The notes below the pieces were generated by a model. The model was not told where the DNA came from. It ran no database searches and saw only the letters and a list, made by a program, of their open reading frames with translations. The position numbers were made by a program, and so were the translations under genes. Of a stretch of DNA of 64,000 nucleotides, positions 56,245 through 64,000 are shown one piece after another. The DNA is from Pseudomonas turukhanskensis (lineage in GTDB: Bacteria; Pseudomonadota; Gammaproteobacteria; Pseudomonadales; Pseudomonadaceae): contig NZ_BSFN01000002.1 in the NCBI RefSeq assembly GCF_027922365.1, forward strand, positions 1-64,000, in the 5' to 3' direction. Numbering within the stretch: the stretch's first letter is position 1; the number at the start of each line of letters is the position of its first letter.

Positions 56245-56961
56245 TTATGGGAAAGGGAGCAGAAGTTGTTTGGCTTTCGCGTAATCCTCAGGCACACCGA
56301 TATCGATGAACGTGCCTTGGGCGACAAAGCCGGCGAGCGTCGTGCTGCTGTCTAGTAAGGCAGGCAACAACTCGTCTTCCAGCGACAGGGCTTGTTCCGT
56401 GTGCGAGGGAAACTTGGCCAAACTGGTGGTGCGCACCCAATACACACCGCCGTTGGCCAGGTAGCCTTCCGAGCTTTTGCGCGAGGCAAGGGCAACGATG
56501 CGCTCCTGTGTATTGAGCGTGACGCCCATATAGCGATCGGCTTGCCCGGCGCGAAACAGCGCCAGACTCCAGTCTGCGGCGTGGGTGCGGGAAAAATGGT
56601 CCAGGGCCGGTAGGTCGACGGCGAAAAAGGTGTCGCCATTGAGCACTAAAAAAGCGTCTTCATCGTTCAGCTGGCGTGCCGCCAGCAGCAAGCCGCCGCC
56701 TGTTCCCAGGCGCTCGGGCTCGATGGCGTAGCTGAGCCGAGCGAGCCGATAGCGGCTACCGAAGTGCTCGGTGATGGCCAAATGTTGGTAACCCACCGAC
56801 AGGATAAAGCGCCGGATGCCTTGATCTATCCAGTAATCCATCAGCCACTCCAGAAAGGGCCGTCCGTGAATGAGCGCCATGGGTTTTGGGCGGTCTGCTA
56901 CTACGCTGCGCAGGCGCGTGCCCAGCCCGCCGGCGAGGATGATCGCGGTGGTGATAGTCAT
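56245..56961 (-). CDS. HddC-like sugar-1-phosphate nucleotidyltransferase
   Basis: Nucleotidyltransferase (238 aa) of the size and pattern of D-glycero-D-manno-heptose-1-phosphate guanylyltransferase HddC. 'AIILAGGLGTRLRSVV' at 6-21, Lys in 'RPKPMALIHGRPF', 'RLGTGGGLLLA' and the catalytic 'LVLNGDTFF'. Together with the GHMP kinase at 60930 it suggests a GDP-heptose; the nucleotide cannot be proven from sequence. Sits 3 bp after the PLP-enzyme gene. Confidence 0.8.
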   Translation of the reverse strand: MTITTAIILAGGLGTRLRSVVADRPKPMALIHGRPFLEWLMDYWIDQGIRRFILSVGYQHLAITEHFGSRYRLARLSYAIEPERLGTGGGLLLAARQLNDEDAFLVLNGDTFFAVDLPALDHFSRTHAADWSLALFRAGQADRYMGVTLNTQERIVALASRKSSEGYLANGGVYWVRTTSLAKFPSHTEQALSLEDELLPALLDSSTTLAGFVAQGTFIDIGVPEDYAKAKQLLLPFP

Positions 56962-56964
56962 ACG

Positions 56965-58134
56965 TCAGAGGTCATTGAGGACGTGGCAGAGTTCGTCGAT
57001 TTCCTCGACGTGCAGATCCGGGAAATTGCCGATATAAAAGCCGTAGAAATGAATGTGCTCGGTCTGTGGAAACTGTTGGTGGTAGTTCGCTGGCACGACG
57101 TTCTTCAGATACGGCTGGCGCAGCTGATTGCCGCCACCGGCACTGCCCCGGCGAAACTCGATGCCGGCGGCTTTCATGCGCGCCATAAGTCGTTCTGCCA
57201 GGGCGTCATCGGCCTGGCGCAAAATCAGGTTGAATGCGTAGTTGCTGGAGCCTTGCAGCTTGAAGTCGGTGCGGTAGAGCTGTGGGTCTATGCGGCTGAG
57301 AAAATGCAGCAGGTTTTCAGTGCGCCGCTCGACATTGGCGTTCAGCCGCTTGAGTTGCATGCGCCCCAAAATTCCGCCGATTTCCGTGTTGCGTGTGTTG
57401 AATGCCGGGAAGGCGAAGATGAAATCCGGGTTCAGTTGTGGGTATTGGGCCTGGTAGTCGGCGCGAAATCGAGGGTCATCCGCTTCGCGCACCATGCCGT
57501 GGGAACGCAACATTCGCGCTTGCTGATACACCAGTGGGTCGTTGGTGCAGATCATTCCACCTTCGATGGTGCTCATGTGGTGGGCGTAGTAAAACGAAAA
57601 ATTGGAGATCCAGCCCAGGCTGCCTAGCCGTCGCCCATCATGTTCGGCGCCATGGGACTCGCAAACATCTTCGATCAGGGCAATGCCGCGTCGCTCCAGC
57701 TCGCTCATCACCTCATCGTCGATGCCGTCAAAGCCCTGCACATGGGTAAGAAAAACAGCGCGGGTGCGCTCGTTCAGCTTGCTGAGGATATCCGCCGAGG
57801 CCATGCCGAGGGTGCGTGGGTCGGTGTCAGTGAAGACCGGGGTAAAACCGTTTTGCAGCACACTGGCGATATCGGATACCCAGGTCAACGACGGCACTAT
57901 CACTTCGCCGCCCTCGGGGTAGCGCAGCTTGAGTACTGCCATTGTCAGCAGGTTTGCCGAAGCACCAGAATTGACGAAGACGCTGTACTTCACCCCTAGC
58001 CACTGCGACCACTCTTTCTCGAAAGCGCGCACGTGTTCCCCGTGAGTCAACTTTGGGTCGTCCTGACGCAGATGCTCGATAACCGCATCGAGGTCCTCAC
58101 GTAGCAGGTTGTTGCGCATTAGCGGGTATTTCAT
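56965..58134 (-). CDS. ColD-like PLP-dependent sugar 3-dehydratase (His in place of Lys)
   Basis: Aspartate-aminotransferase-fold PLP enzyme of the DegT/DnrJ/EryC1 family (389 aa). The Schiff-base Lys is absent: in 'SFYYAHHMSTIEGGM' the Lys position (residue 185) is His. This substitution is the hallmark of 3-dehydratases such as ColD (GDP-4-keto-6-deoxymannose) and the E1 enzyme of CDP-ascarylose synthesis. Other PLP contacts remain ('SGASANLL' 56-63, 'ALIEDVCESHGA' 152-163). Expected reaction: C3 deoxygenation of a 4-keto sugar nucleotide with glutamate-derived PMP. Start at ATG 58134; a TTG at 58170 is also in frame. Confidence 0.88.
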   Translation of the reverse strand: MKYPLMRNNLLREDLDAVIEHLRQDDPKLTHGEHVRAFEKEWSQWLGVKYSVFVNSGASANLLTMAVLKLRYPEGGEVIVPSLTWVSDIASVLQNGFTPVFTDTDPRTLGMASADILSKLNERTRAVFLTHVQGFDGIDDEVMSELERRGIALIEDVCESHGAEHDGRRLGSLGWISNFSFYYAHHMSTIEGGMICTNDPLVYQQARMLRSHGMVREADDPRFRADYQAQYPQLNPDFIFAFPAFNTRNTEIGGILGRMQLKRLNANVERRTENLLHFLSRIDPQLYRTDFKLQGSSNYAFNLILRQADDALAERLMARMKAAGIEFRRGSAGGGNQLRQPYLKNVVPANYHQQFPQTEHIHFYGFYIGNFPDLHVEEIDELCHVLNDL

Positions 58135-58170
58135 GGTCGGGGAAGCTCCATTACGCGGGCGATTGGACAA

Positions 58171-59151
58171 TCAAGATGGAAGGGCTGGACAAAAGCGCTG
58201 GATTTTTTCGATGACGGTATGCAGCCCAATGCCCACTTGTTCGTGCAGCGTCTGGCGATCCCCCAGTTCGAAGCGGTAGTGCGGGGCTACGCCGATATTC
58301 AGGAATGGTGCGGTAACGGCATGCCGGGACAGTAGATTGAACAGCAGGGAATCCAGGCCGCCACAGCCTTGAAACCCCTCTTCCAGGGAGACGATGCGTC
58401 GGGCTGTCCGCAGGTGTTCGAGCAGCGCATTGGTGTCAAAGTGGGTGAGGTCGAACAGATCGATGACACTCAAGTTCAAGCCGAGCTTGGCCAAGTGGGC
58501 TGCTGCCTTGAGCGCGGTGTGGGTCATAAAGCCGGTGGCGACTAGGCACAGCTCATGGCTGTTGCCGTGCACTTTGAAACCGTCGTTGAGGTTGTGCAGT
58601 TCAGGCTCGTAAAGCGGTCGGACGACCTGTGCATCCAGGCGCAGGTACTTGATTCCCGGCCGTGTCAGACACGCCCTGGCCAAGAGTTCAGCGGTGATCT
58701 GATCTGCCGGCGAAAAGACCTGCATGTTTGGCAGGCTGCGCATCAGCGTAAGGTCTTCGTAACACTGATGGGTCGGCCCGGAAACAACGTAGCTGTAGCC
58801 CGCACCGACGCCTATCAGGCTGACATTCATGGGGCGAACCGACGAGAGCAGGGCAAGATTCACGCGGATCTGCTCAAAGCAGCGCATGGTGATAAAGGGG
58901 GCGATGGCATAGGCAAAAACTTTGAATCCTTCAAGGGCCAGGCCAGCGGACACGTTGATCAGATTTTGTTCTGCGATACCTACGTTGATAAAGCGCTGGG
59001 GATAGCGCTCACGAATCAAGTCCAGCACGGGCGAGCCGAAATCAGCCGTAACGAAGAACACATCGCCATCTTCCATGGCCGTGAGAATTGCTGCGAGCAG
59101 CGTGTCGCGCATTGCCCGGCGGGCCTTCAGCGGTTCTGGCAGCGCCTTCAT
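58171..59151 (-). CDS. transketolase C-terminal half (pyrimidine-binding and C domains)
   Basis: A 326-residue protein matching the C-terminal part of transketolase/E1-type TPP enzymes: 'DVFFVTADFGSPVLDLIRERYPQRFINVGIAEQNLINVSAGLAL' contains the Glu-containing GIAEQN motif that activates TPP. Its ATG overlaps the stop of the N-terminal-half gene (ATGA at 59148-59151), so the two subunits are made together. Located within a sugar-nucleotide operon, far from central-metabolism genes, so a dedicated role in glycan precursor synthesis is likely. Confidence 0.88.
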   Translation of the reverse strand: MKALPEPLKARRAMRDTLLAAILTAMEDGDVFFVTADFGSPVLDLIRERYPQRFINVGIAEQNLINVSAGLALEGFKVFAYAIAPFITMRCFEQIRVNLALLSSVRPMNVSLIGVGAGYSYVVSGPTHQCYEDLTLMRSLPNMQVFSPADQITAELLARACLTRPGIKYLRLDAQVVRPLYEPELHNLNDGFKVHGNSHELCLVATGFMTHTALKAAAHLAKLGLNLSVIDLFDLTHFDTNALLEHLRTARRIVSLEEGFQGCGGLDSLLFNLLSRHAVTAPFLNIGVAPHYRFELGDRQTLHEQVGIGLHTVIEKIQRFCPALPS

Positions 59152-59981
59152 CGTTTTGCCTCCAGCAATTGCGCCAGCACGTTTGGCGCGATTGGTGTCA
59201 CATGGCTCAACGGCGCGTTTTCCAGGCCCGGTACCCCATTGCCTTTGCGGGTATTGAATATGACGGCTTGCGGCACGCCGTTGTTTGCGCGCTGGCTCGT
59301 AGCCAAGGCCTGGGCGATGCACTCACAGGAGTGGCCCTGGTCCACTACCTGAACCTGCCAGCCAAAAGCCGTAAGTTTGGCGCGTAGATCGCGGTGTGAA
59401 ACGATGCTGTCGGTAGCGCCGAGCATGCAGATTTGGTTGTTGTCGACCAGCACGATGAGGTTATCCAACTGGTGCTGGGCGGCGAACATAAACGCCTCCC
59501 AATTGGCGCCTTCATGCAGCTCACCGTCTCCACAAACCACGTATACCTTCTGATCCATCGCACGTCGTTTGAGTGCCAATGCCATGCCGGCCCCTACGCC
59601 GATGCCATGGCCCAATGAGCCATTGATGGTCTCGTATCCGGGAATTACCGGGTCGGGAATGGCGCCCAGAAAACTACCCTCAAGGCATACACGCTCAAGT
59701 TCGGACGCCGGGAAATAACCCAGGTCCGCGAGAATCGGATACATGCACAGCGAACCATGTCCTTTGCTGATAATGCAGCGGTCACGCTCGTGCCATCGGG
59801 GATCGGCCGGGTTCTGGCGCAGGAAACCGCCGTAGTACAAGGTGACGAATATTTCGACCGGTGATAGCGACGACGCTACCCGAGTTTCTGGCGCGCGCTG
59901 GTGGATTCTCAAGGTCTCTTGCCACACCCAATCAGCTTTTTCCCGCAGCCGCTCGGCCAGCGCCGGATCGTATTCATGCAT
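59148..59981 (-). CDS. transketolase N-terminal half (TPP-binding domain)
   Basis: A 277-residue protein matching the diphosphate-binding half of transketolase. The TPP/Mg motif is 'CGDGELHEGANWEAFMFAAQHQLDNLIVLVDNNQ' in its GDG...NN pattern (around 145-180), and 'ISKGHGSLCMYPILADLGYF' and 'GSLGHGIGVGAGMALALKR' are typical. ATG 59981 has a GGAGAG site; it overlaps the SDR gene upstream by 8 bp. Works as a heteromer with the C-terminal half. Confidence 0.88.
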   Translation of the reverse strand: MHEYDPALAERLREKADWVWQETLRIHQRAPETRVASSLSPVEIFVTLYYGGFLRQNPADPRWHERDRCIISKGHGSLCMYPILADLGYFPASELERVCLEGSFLGAIPDPVIPGYETINGSLGHGIGVGAGMALALKRRAMDQKVYVVCGDGELHEGANWEAFMFAAQHQLDNLIVLVDNNQICMLGATDSIVSHRDLRAKLTAFGWQVQVVDQGHSCECIAQALATSQRANNGVPQAVIFNTRKGNGVPGLENAPLSHVTPIAPNVLAQLLEAKR

Positions 59982-60927
59982 GGCGACTCTCCAGAAATGA
60001 CGCATAGGTTTGGCCGATGCCGGCTTGCAGGGAGGTGGTCGGGCGCCAGCCAAGAATGTGCATACGCGAGCTATCAAGTAGCTTGCGCGGGGCGCCATCG
60101 GGTTTGCGGGTGTTCCAGGCGGTTGCGCCGCGATAACCCACAACCTGAGCGATCAGTTGGGCCAGCTCGCGAATGTGCAGGTCCTGGCCGCCCCCGATGT
60201 TGATGGGTAATTCGGTGGCACAAAGGTCGGCGGTAAGGAGTACATGGCCGGCGGCGGCCAGATCATCCGCATAGAGGAACTCACGTCGCGGGTTTCCGCT
60301 GCCCCACAGCGTGGTGACTGGTACGCCATTCTTCCGCGCGAAATGAAAGCGATTGATCAGCGCTGCCAGTACATGCCCAGATTCCGGGTCGAAGTTGTCG
60401 TTAGGCCCGTAGACGCTATTGGGTATCAACGGAATAAAGCGTTGCTCGCCGTACTGCTGGTTATAGGCCAGGCACATTTGCACACCGGCCAGTTTCGCCA
60501 TGGCGTACGCCATGCTGGTTATTTCCGGCTTGCCACTTAACAGGGCCTGCTCTGCCATGGGTTGCGGACAGTCGCGGGGGTACATGCACGAAGAGCCAAA
60601 GAACAATAGGCGCTGAACCGCATAAAGATGTGCGTTCTGGATGACGTTGGTCTGAATTTCCAGGTTGCGGGTGATGAGGTCGGCAGGGCTGTTTACGTTT
60701 TCGACGATTCCGGCCACCTTCCCAGCCGCGAGAATGACGCCATCGGGACGTTGCTCGGCGAAAAACGCAGCCACTGCAGCTTTGTCCGTGAGCTCCAGTT
60801 CCTGGTGGCTACGCAAGATCAATTGGCCAAAGCCGGCAGCAGTAAAGTGCCGAACAAACGCCGAGCCGATCATGCCGGTATGGCCGGCTATAAATAGCCG
60901 CGAATGCTTGGTAAGAGGCTTGGCCAT
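59974..60927 (-). CDS. GDP-L-fucose synthase-like epimerase/reductase
   Basis: Extended SDR (317 aa) of the GMER/Fcl/ColC group. Cofactor motif 'IAGHTGMIGSA' (13-23). Catalytic Ser113, Tyr141 and Lys145 are present, and both epimerisation residues of GMER appear conserved: Cys114 in 'GSSCMYPRDC' and the His in 'ESGHVLAALINRFH'. It should therefore be able to epimerise beside, and then reduce, a 4-keto sugar nucleotide. In colitose synthesis a homologue (ColC) follows ColD, the same pairing as here. Confidence 0.87.
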   Translation of the reverse strand: MAKPLTKHSRLFIAGHTGMIGSAFVRHFTAAGFGQLILRSHQELELTDKAAVAAFFAEQRPDGVILAAGKVAGIVENVNSPADLITRNLEIQTNVIQNAHLYAVQRLLFFGSSCMYPRDCPQPMAEQALLSGKPEITSMAYAMAKLAGVQMCLAYNQQYGEQRFIPLIPNSVYGPNDNFDPESGHVLAALINRFHFARKNGVPVTTLWGSGNPRREFLYADDLAAAGHVLLTADLCATELPINIGGGQDLHIRELAQLIAQVVGYRGATAWNTRKPDGAPRKLLDSSRMHILGWRPTTSLQAGIGQTYASFLESRHA

Positions 60928-60929
60928 AT

Positions 60930-61922
60930 TCAGAACCCGTTGGGCTGGTAAAGGACCACACGGCTTCCGGAGTTTTCGAACTGGAAGGGCACATGGATTA
61001 GATCTTTAAGGCTTTCGAGAACACGGGCTTGCAGTTGCGGTTCGACGAAAAAAAGCATGAAACCGCCGCCACCGGCGCCTAGCAGTTTTCCGCCGATGGC
61101 TCCCGCTGCTCGGGCGGTTTCGTAGATGTGGTCCAGGGCAGGGTTGCTGATCCGCTTTGACAGACTCTTTTTCAGGCACCAGCCTTCGTGCAGCAAGGTG
61201 CCGAAATCACCGAGGGAGCCAGTTGCCTGAAGAATCGATAACGCCTCGTTGGCCATCTGCATCATCTGACTGAGTTCGCTATGGCGCGCTGAAATGTTCT
61301 GTATTTGGCTTTGGGCGATTTCTGAGGCAATGCGTGAGAAACCGGTAAAAAACAACATGAGATGGCTTTGCAGTTCCTTCGAACGAGCCTCGGGCAAAAT
61401 GATGGGAGTCACACTGAATTCGCCACTGCAATGAAAGGCGATTTGATTGAAGCCGCCGTACGCAGCGGCGATCTGATCCTGGGAGCCAACACTCTCCTTG
61501 ATAAGGTTCTGCTCAATGTGGATGGCTTGCCTGGCGAGAGCGTCTTGCGAGATCTGCGAACCACCCAGTGCGTTGAGGGCGTGCAATAAACCGACGGTGA
61601 ACGATGAACTGGAACCCAGCCCCGAGCGCGCTGGCAAATCACCGTCGTGATGGATTTCCAGGCCCCGATCACAATCCATATAACGCAACACTTCACGGAC
61701 CGATGGGTGCTGGATCTCGCTCGGGTGGGTGACGTTCTCGATGACCGAATAAACGATGCGATGTTTATGGTCAAAAAACGGCGGTAAATGGCGACAGTTG
61801 ATGTAGCAGTATTTGTCGATGGAGGTGGAAATCACCATGCCACCTTCCTGGCGAAACCAGTCGGGATAATCGGTGCCTCCGCCAAAGAACGAAATGCGAT
61901 ACGGCGTGCGGGTCACAATCAT
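60930..61922 (-). CDS. GHMP kinase, D-glycero-D-manno-heptose-7-phosphate 1-kinase-like (HddA)
   Basis: Cytoplasmic sugar kinase (330 aa). N-terminal 'VTRTPYRISFFGGGTDYPDWF' and the ATP-binding 'PARSGLGSSSSFTVG' (97-111) identify the HddA/GHMP group; 'GGKLLGAGGGGFMLFF' is the C-terminal motif. HddA phosphorylates C1 of heptose-7-phosphate for nucleotide activation. The isomerase GmhA and phosphatase GmhB that would complete the route are not in the window. L-fucose kinase-like activity is an alternative. Separated by 2 bp from the SDR gene and 3 bp from the radical SAM gene. Confidence 0.85.
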   Translation of the reverse strand: MIVTRTPYRISFFGGGTDYPDWFRQEGGMVISTSIDKYCYINCRHLPPFFDHKHRIVYSVIENVTHPSEIQHPSVREVLRYMDCDRGLEIHHDGDLPARSGLGSSSSFTVGLLHALNALGGSQISQDALARQAIHIEQNLIKESVGSQDQIAAAYGGFNQIAFHCSGEFSVTPIILPEARSKELQSHLMLFFTGFSRIASEIAQSQIQNISARHSELSQMMQMANEALSILQATGSLGDFGTLLHEGWCLKKSLSKRISNPALDHIYETARAAGAIGGKLLGAGGGGFMLFFVEPQLQARVLESLKDLIHVPFQFENSGSRVVLYQPNGF

Positions 61923-61925
61923 CGG

Positions 61926-63452
61926 TCAGTCCCCCAACAGCTTGCGCTGCAGTTTTATGCGGGTCATCGCTTCGATGTTGTGGCGCTGGGTTACACCGAA
62001 TTTTCGCTCCACCAGATTCAGGTATGCAGGATTGGTGAAGTAGCGTTGCCAGGCCTCATCACGAAACCTCAACACCTGTTGTGCCGACAGATACTTGGTA
62101 GGTAGTGGCGCGCATTCGTAGGACAGGAACCCGTAACCCTCATAGCTGGACGGTAGGGCCCAGCCTTGTGCGCGGGCGATGCGATGCATGGGGCTGCCGG
62201 GAAGTGCCTGGCAGGGGTACATGTTGGTCATTTCGCAATTGAGTTCGAGCGCCAGCTCGAGGGTTTGCTGCATGGTGTGCAGCGTGTCTTCGGGAAAGCC
62301 GAAGATAAAGTTGCTGATGACGTTTATTCCGCTATCGCGAATGTTGTCGCAGACATTGCGGATGTTGACCTCTTTGAACGTGCCTTTGGATACCTCCTGG
62401 CGAACTGTCTGGTTGCCCGCCTCAACGCCCAGTGCCAGCCAATTGACCCCGGCGCTTTTGAACAGCGCCAATGCGTCGCGGCGAACGGTGTCGACACGCG
62501 AATAGGTCCACATATTGAAGTTGAAGTTGCGCTCGATGACTTGCTCAAGAATCGGCTTGTAGAACTTCTGGTTCAGAAAGAACATCTCGTCGCTGATACG
62601 CAGCGTGCGCACACCGAGCTTGGCCAGCTTTTCCATTTCCCGCATAACCCATGCAGGGCTCCAGAAACGCATGCCGCGGAAGCTGGCGGCGTCGACGTGC
62701 TCGCCGTTGTCCGTGCGGTTAACGATATTGATCATGCAAAAGTTGCAGCCGAAGTTGCAGCCCAGGGAGGTGTAGATGGCAGCAAATGGTGTGCGGTTGG
62801 CGTGGTCGAATCCGGCGTGCCAGAAGTGAGCGCGATAGAGGTCGAGCGGTTTTTGTTTATAAGGCAGCAGGTCCCAGGCGTAGCCGGGCATGTCGATGTC
62901 CATGCGTGCCTGAGGCACCAGACGCTCGGGTGGATTAAGCGTGGCGTTGGCAACGTCCAGCGGCCCGGACTGCTTGTAACCGATGCCTTTGATTGACGGC
63001 AGGTCGTTGTGCAGGTCGCTATGCAGCAGGGTATGCAGTGCGTAGACCCCCTCGTTCAATAGCACCAGATCAACGCAAGGTAATGCCAGAACTTCACGCG
63101 GCAGGGCACTCACGTGGGAGCCTACAAAGCACACTTTGAATAACGGTGATTGCTCTTTGAGGGCGGTGGCCAGCGTCACGGCGCCAGCCATGCTGGTGGT
63201 GCCGGAGTTGGGGTTTTGCCCGTACATCACGAAAACCACAAGGCGCGCCTGATGGGCTTCTATGCGCAGAACCGCTTGTTCCAATGTCAGTCTTTCGGCG
63301 TCGCAATCAAGAATTGCCACACTGAAACCCTGGCTTCGGCACGACTCTGCCAAGAGCAACGACCATGTAGGTGGTTCGATAGCCGAGTAGAGGTTGGCCA
63401 GCCCCTGGTAGGATTTTGCGGAAGAGTCAGGTGTAACGAACAACACGTCCAT
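61926..63452 (-). CDS. B12-binding-type radical SAM protein
   Basis: A 508-residue class B-like radical SAM enzyme. An N-terminal Rossmann-like cobalamin-binding domain (about 1-170, 'MDVLFVTPDSSAKSYQGL...PPTWSLLLAESCRSQG') precedes the SAM domain with the iron-sulfur motif CNFGCNFC (Cys232, Cys236, Cys239) and 'LGVEAGNQTVRQEVSKG'. The classic DxHxG cobalamin motif is not visible, so B12 use is uncertain. Such enzymes C-methylate or rearrange unactivated carbons. First gene of the surface-glycan operon, so it probably acts on the sugar or the glycan. Confidence 0.82.
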   Translation of the reverse strand: MDVLFVTPDSSAKSYQGLANLYSAIEPPTWSLLLAESCRSQGFSVAILDCDAERLTLEQAVLRIEAHQARLVVFVMYGQNPNSGTTSMAGAVTLATALKEQSPLFKVCFVGSHVSALPREVLALPCVDLVLLNEGVYALHTLLHSDLHNDLPSIKGIGYKQSGPLDVANATLNPPERLVPQARMDIDMPGYAWDLLPYKQKPLDLYRAHFWHAGFDHANRTPFAAIYTSLGCNFGCNFCMINIVNRTDNGEHVDAASFRGMRFWSPAWVMREMEKLAKLGVRTLRISDEMFFLNQKFYKPILEQVIERNFNFNMWTYSRVDTVRRDALALFKSAGVNWLALGVEAGNQTVRQEVSKGTFKEVNIRNVCDNIRDSGINVISNFIFGFPEDTLHTMQQTLELALELNCEMTNMYPCQALPGSPMHRIARAQGWALPSSYEGYGFLSYECAPLPTKYLSAQQVLRFRDEAWQRYFTNPAYLNLVERKFGVTQRHNIEAMTRIKLQRKLLGD

Positions 63453-63854
63453 GGCGCTAGTTTCCTTTGACGTTTCGACCAGTGCCGGAACGTAGCGGAG
63501 TAACCGCGGTTGTAGACGGCGCGAGGTGATGCCATCTGTTGCTGGCTGTGGCGTATGTAACGGTGGTTCGCAAGTGACTGCGGTTCATCACGCAACTCCA
63601 TCTGGGGAAAGCGTTAACCAAGGGGAGGGTTTTGGCTGTGAAGGGGGCGATCAAGGCGGTTCACTTTTGATGCACGATTTGTGGTCGGCATTGTTCCATC
63701 AATGCCGCGGCCTGCGAGGGGGTGCAGGCTGGACAGAGCCTGTGCGAAAAGTTTGAATGGTTTGTGGGGCGGGTTTTGGTTGGTAGGATCTAAGGCCCGT
63801 GCCCTGCGGCTAAGCCCTCAAAAAGCTCGCTGCCTGAATACCAAGAGACTGTTT
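63453..63854. promoter_or_regulatory. divergent promoter region, surface-glycan operon / MBL gene
   Basis: About 400 bp without a supported gene between the divergent radical SAM and MBL-fold genes. AGGAA lies nine bases upstream of the radical SAM ATG. No JUMPstart/ops element and no strong sigma-70 hexamers were recognised by eye. Confidence 0.4.
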
Positions 63855-64000
63855 ATGCAAGCCATGACGAGCGCCCTTATCCGCGAAACCTTCCCTGTCG
63901 GCCCGTTGCAGTGCAACTGCACGATCATCGGCGACCCGGTGACCAAGAAAGCGATTGTCGTGGACCCGGGTGGCAACCCCGATCTGATCATGTCGCGCCT
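63855..64000 (+). CDS. MBL-fold metallo-hydrolase, 5' part only
   Basis: Truncated by the window end after 48 codons. 'LIRETFPVGPLQCNCTIIGDPVTKKAIVVDPGG' is the standard opening of small glyoxalase II-like MBL hydrolases. The metal-binding HxHxDH motif lies beyond the window. A second ATG at 63864 is an equally possible start. Confidence 0.8.
   Translation, partial: MQAMTSALIRETFPVGPLQCNCTIIGDPVTKKAIVVDPGGNPDLIMSR

Noticed and set aside
58171..59981. The transketolase halves as a frameshifted housekeeping gene
   Set aside because: The two genes are in different frames but have clean starts, an ATGA overlap and complete domains, which is the normal split form rather than a broken tkt.
63453..63854. 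JUMPstart/ops antitermination element upstream of the glycan operon
   Set aside because: No convincing GGCGGTAGC-type core was found on either strand.

Overview
The window is typical high-GC Pseudomonas chromosome. The clearest marker is a complete twelve-gene alginate operon, algD-8-44-K-E-G-X-L-I-J-F-A, on the minus strand from 18281 down to 983. Several intergenic repeat families of a Pseudomonas kind are scattered between genes. Species cannot be resolved by reading alone. I saw no rRNA, tRNA, insertion sequence or CRISPR array.

Layout. 1-965: a repeat-rich leader, a coupled 19-codon upstream ORF and a small DUF3077 gene, closed by a bidirectional terminator. 983-18281: alginate biosynthesis and export. 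It covers precursor supply (AlgA, AlgD), c-di-GMP-controlled polymerisation (Alg8, Alg44), the periplasmic scaffold and outer-membrane exit (AlgK, AlgE), epimerisation (AlgG), lyase (AlgL) and O-acetylation (AlgI, AlgJ, AlgF, AlgX). A tandem array of about five 151-bp units splits the operon between algL and algI. 18291-19010: the long regulatory region of algD, with an AlgR-type box, a palindrome, a possible AlgU promoter and a small ORF whose start lies in a hairpin. 19011-34326: mixed housekeeping and accessory genes. They include yaaA, two AraC-type regulators (one fused to a SnoaL-like domain), two further NTF2-like proteins, a GIY-YIG protein, a GST, a polyamine-binding protein, a yeast-type cytosine deaminase, an exported protein made of 13-residue repeats, a chemoreceptor, an M48 lipoprotein, a GDT1 transporter behind a yybP-ykoY Mn riboswitch, rlmG, a 2-hydroxyacid dehydrogenase and a LysE exporter. 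34445-44384: lipid-related genes, namely a thiolase, an acyl-CoA synthetase, a DUF1302/DUF1329 envelope pair and a MalT-like LuxR regulator. 44453-49382: an exported unknown, a TetR regulator, an alpha/beta hydrolase, a ferritin-like metal hydrolase and an AraC regulator.

49560-63452 is the most interesting part: thirteen tightly packed minus-strand genes that look like one operon for an ABC-exported surface glycan. They encode a B12-type radical SAM protein, a heptose-7-phosphate kinase-like GHMP kinase, a GDP-fucose-synthase-like SDR, a split transketolase (N and C halves), a ColD-like PLP enzyme with His in place of the usual Lys, an HddC-like nucleotidyltransferase, a second SDR, Wzm and Wzt (with a C-terminal extension), and three glycosyltransferase-like proteins. 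The combination suggests an activated 3-deoxy sugar, perhaps heptose-derived, that receives a two-carbon branch from the transketolase. That chemistry is inference. The window ends inside an MBL-fold hydrolase gene starting near 63855.
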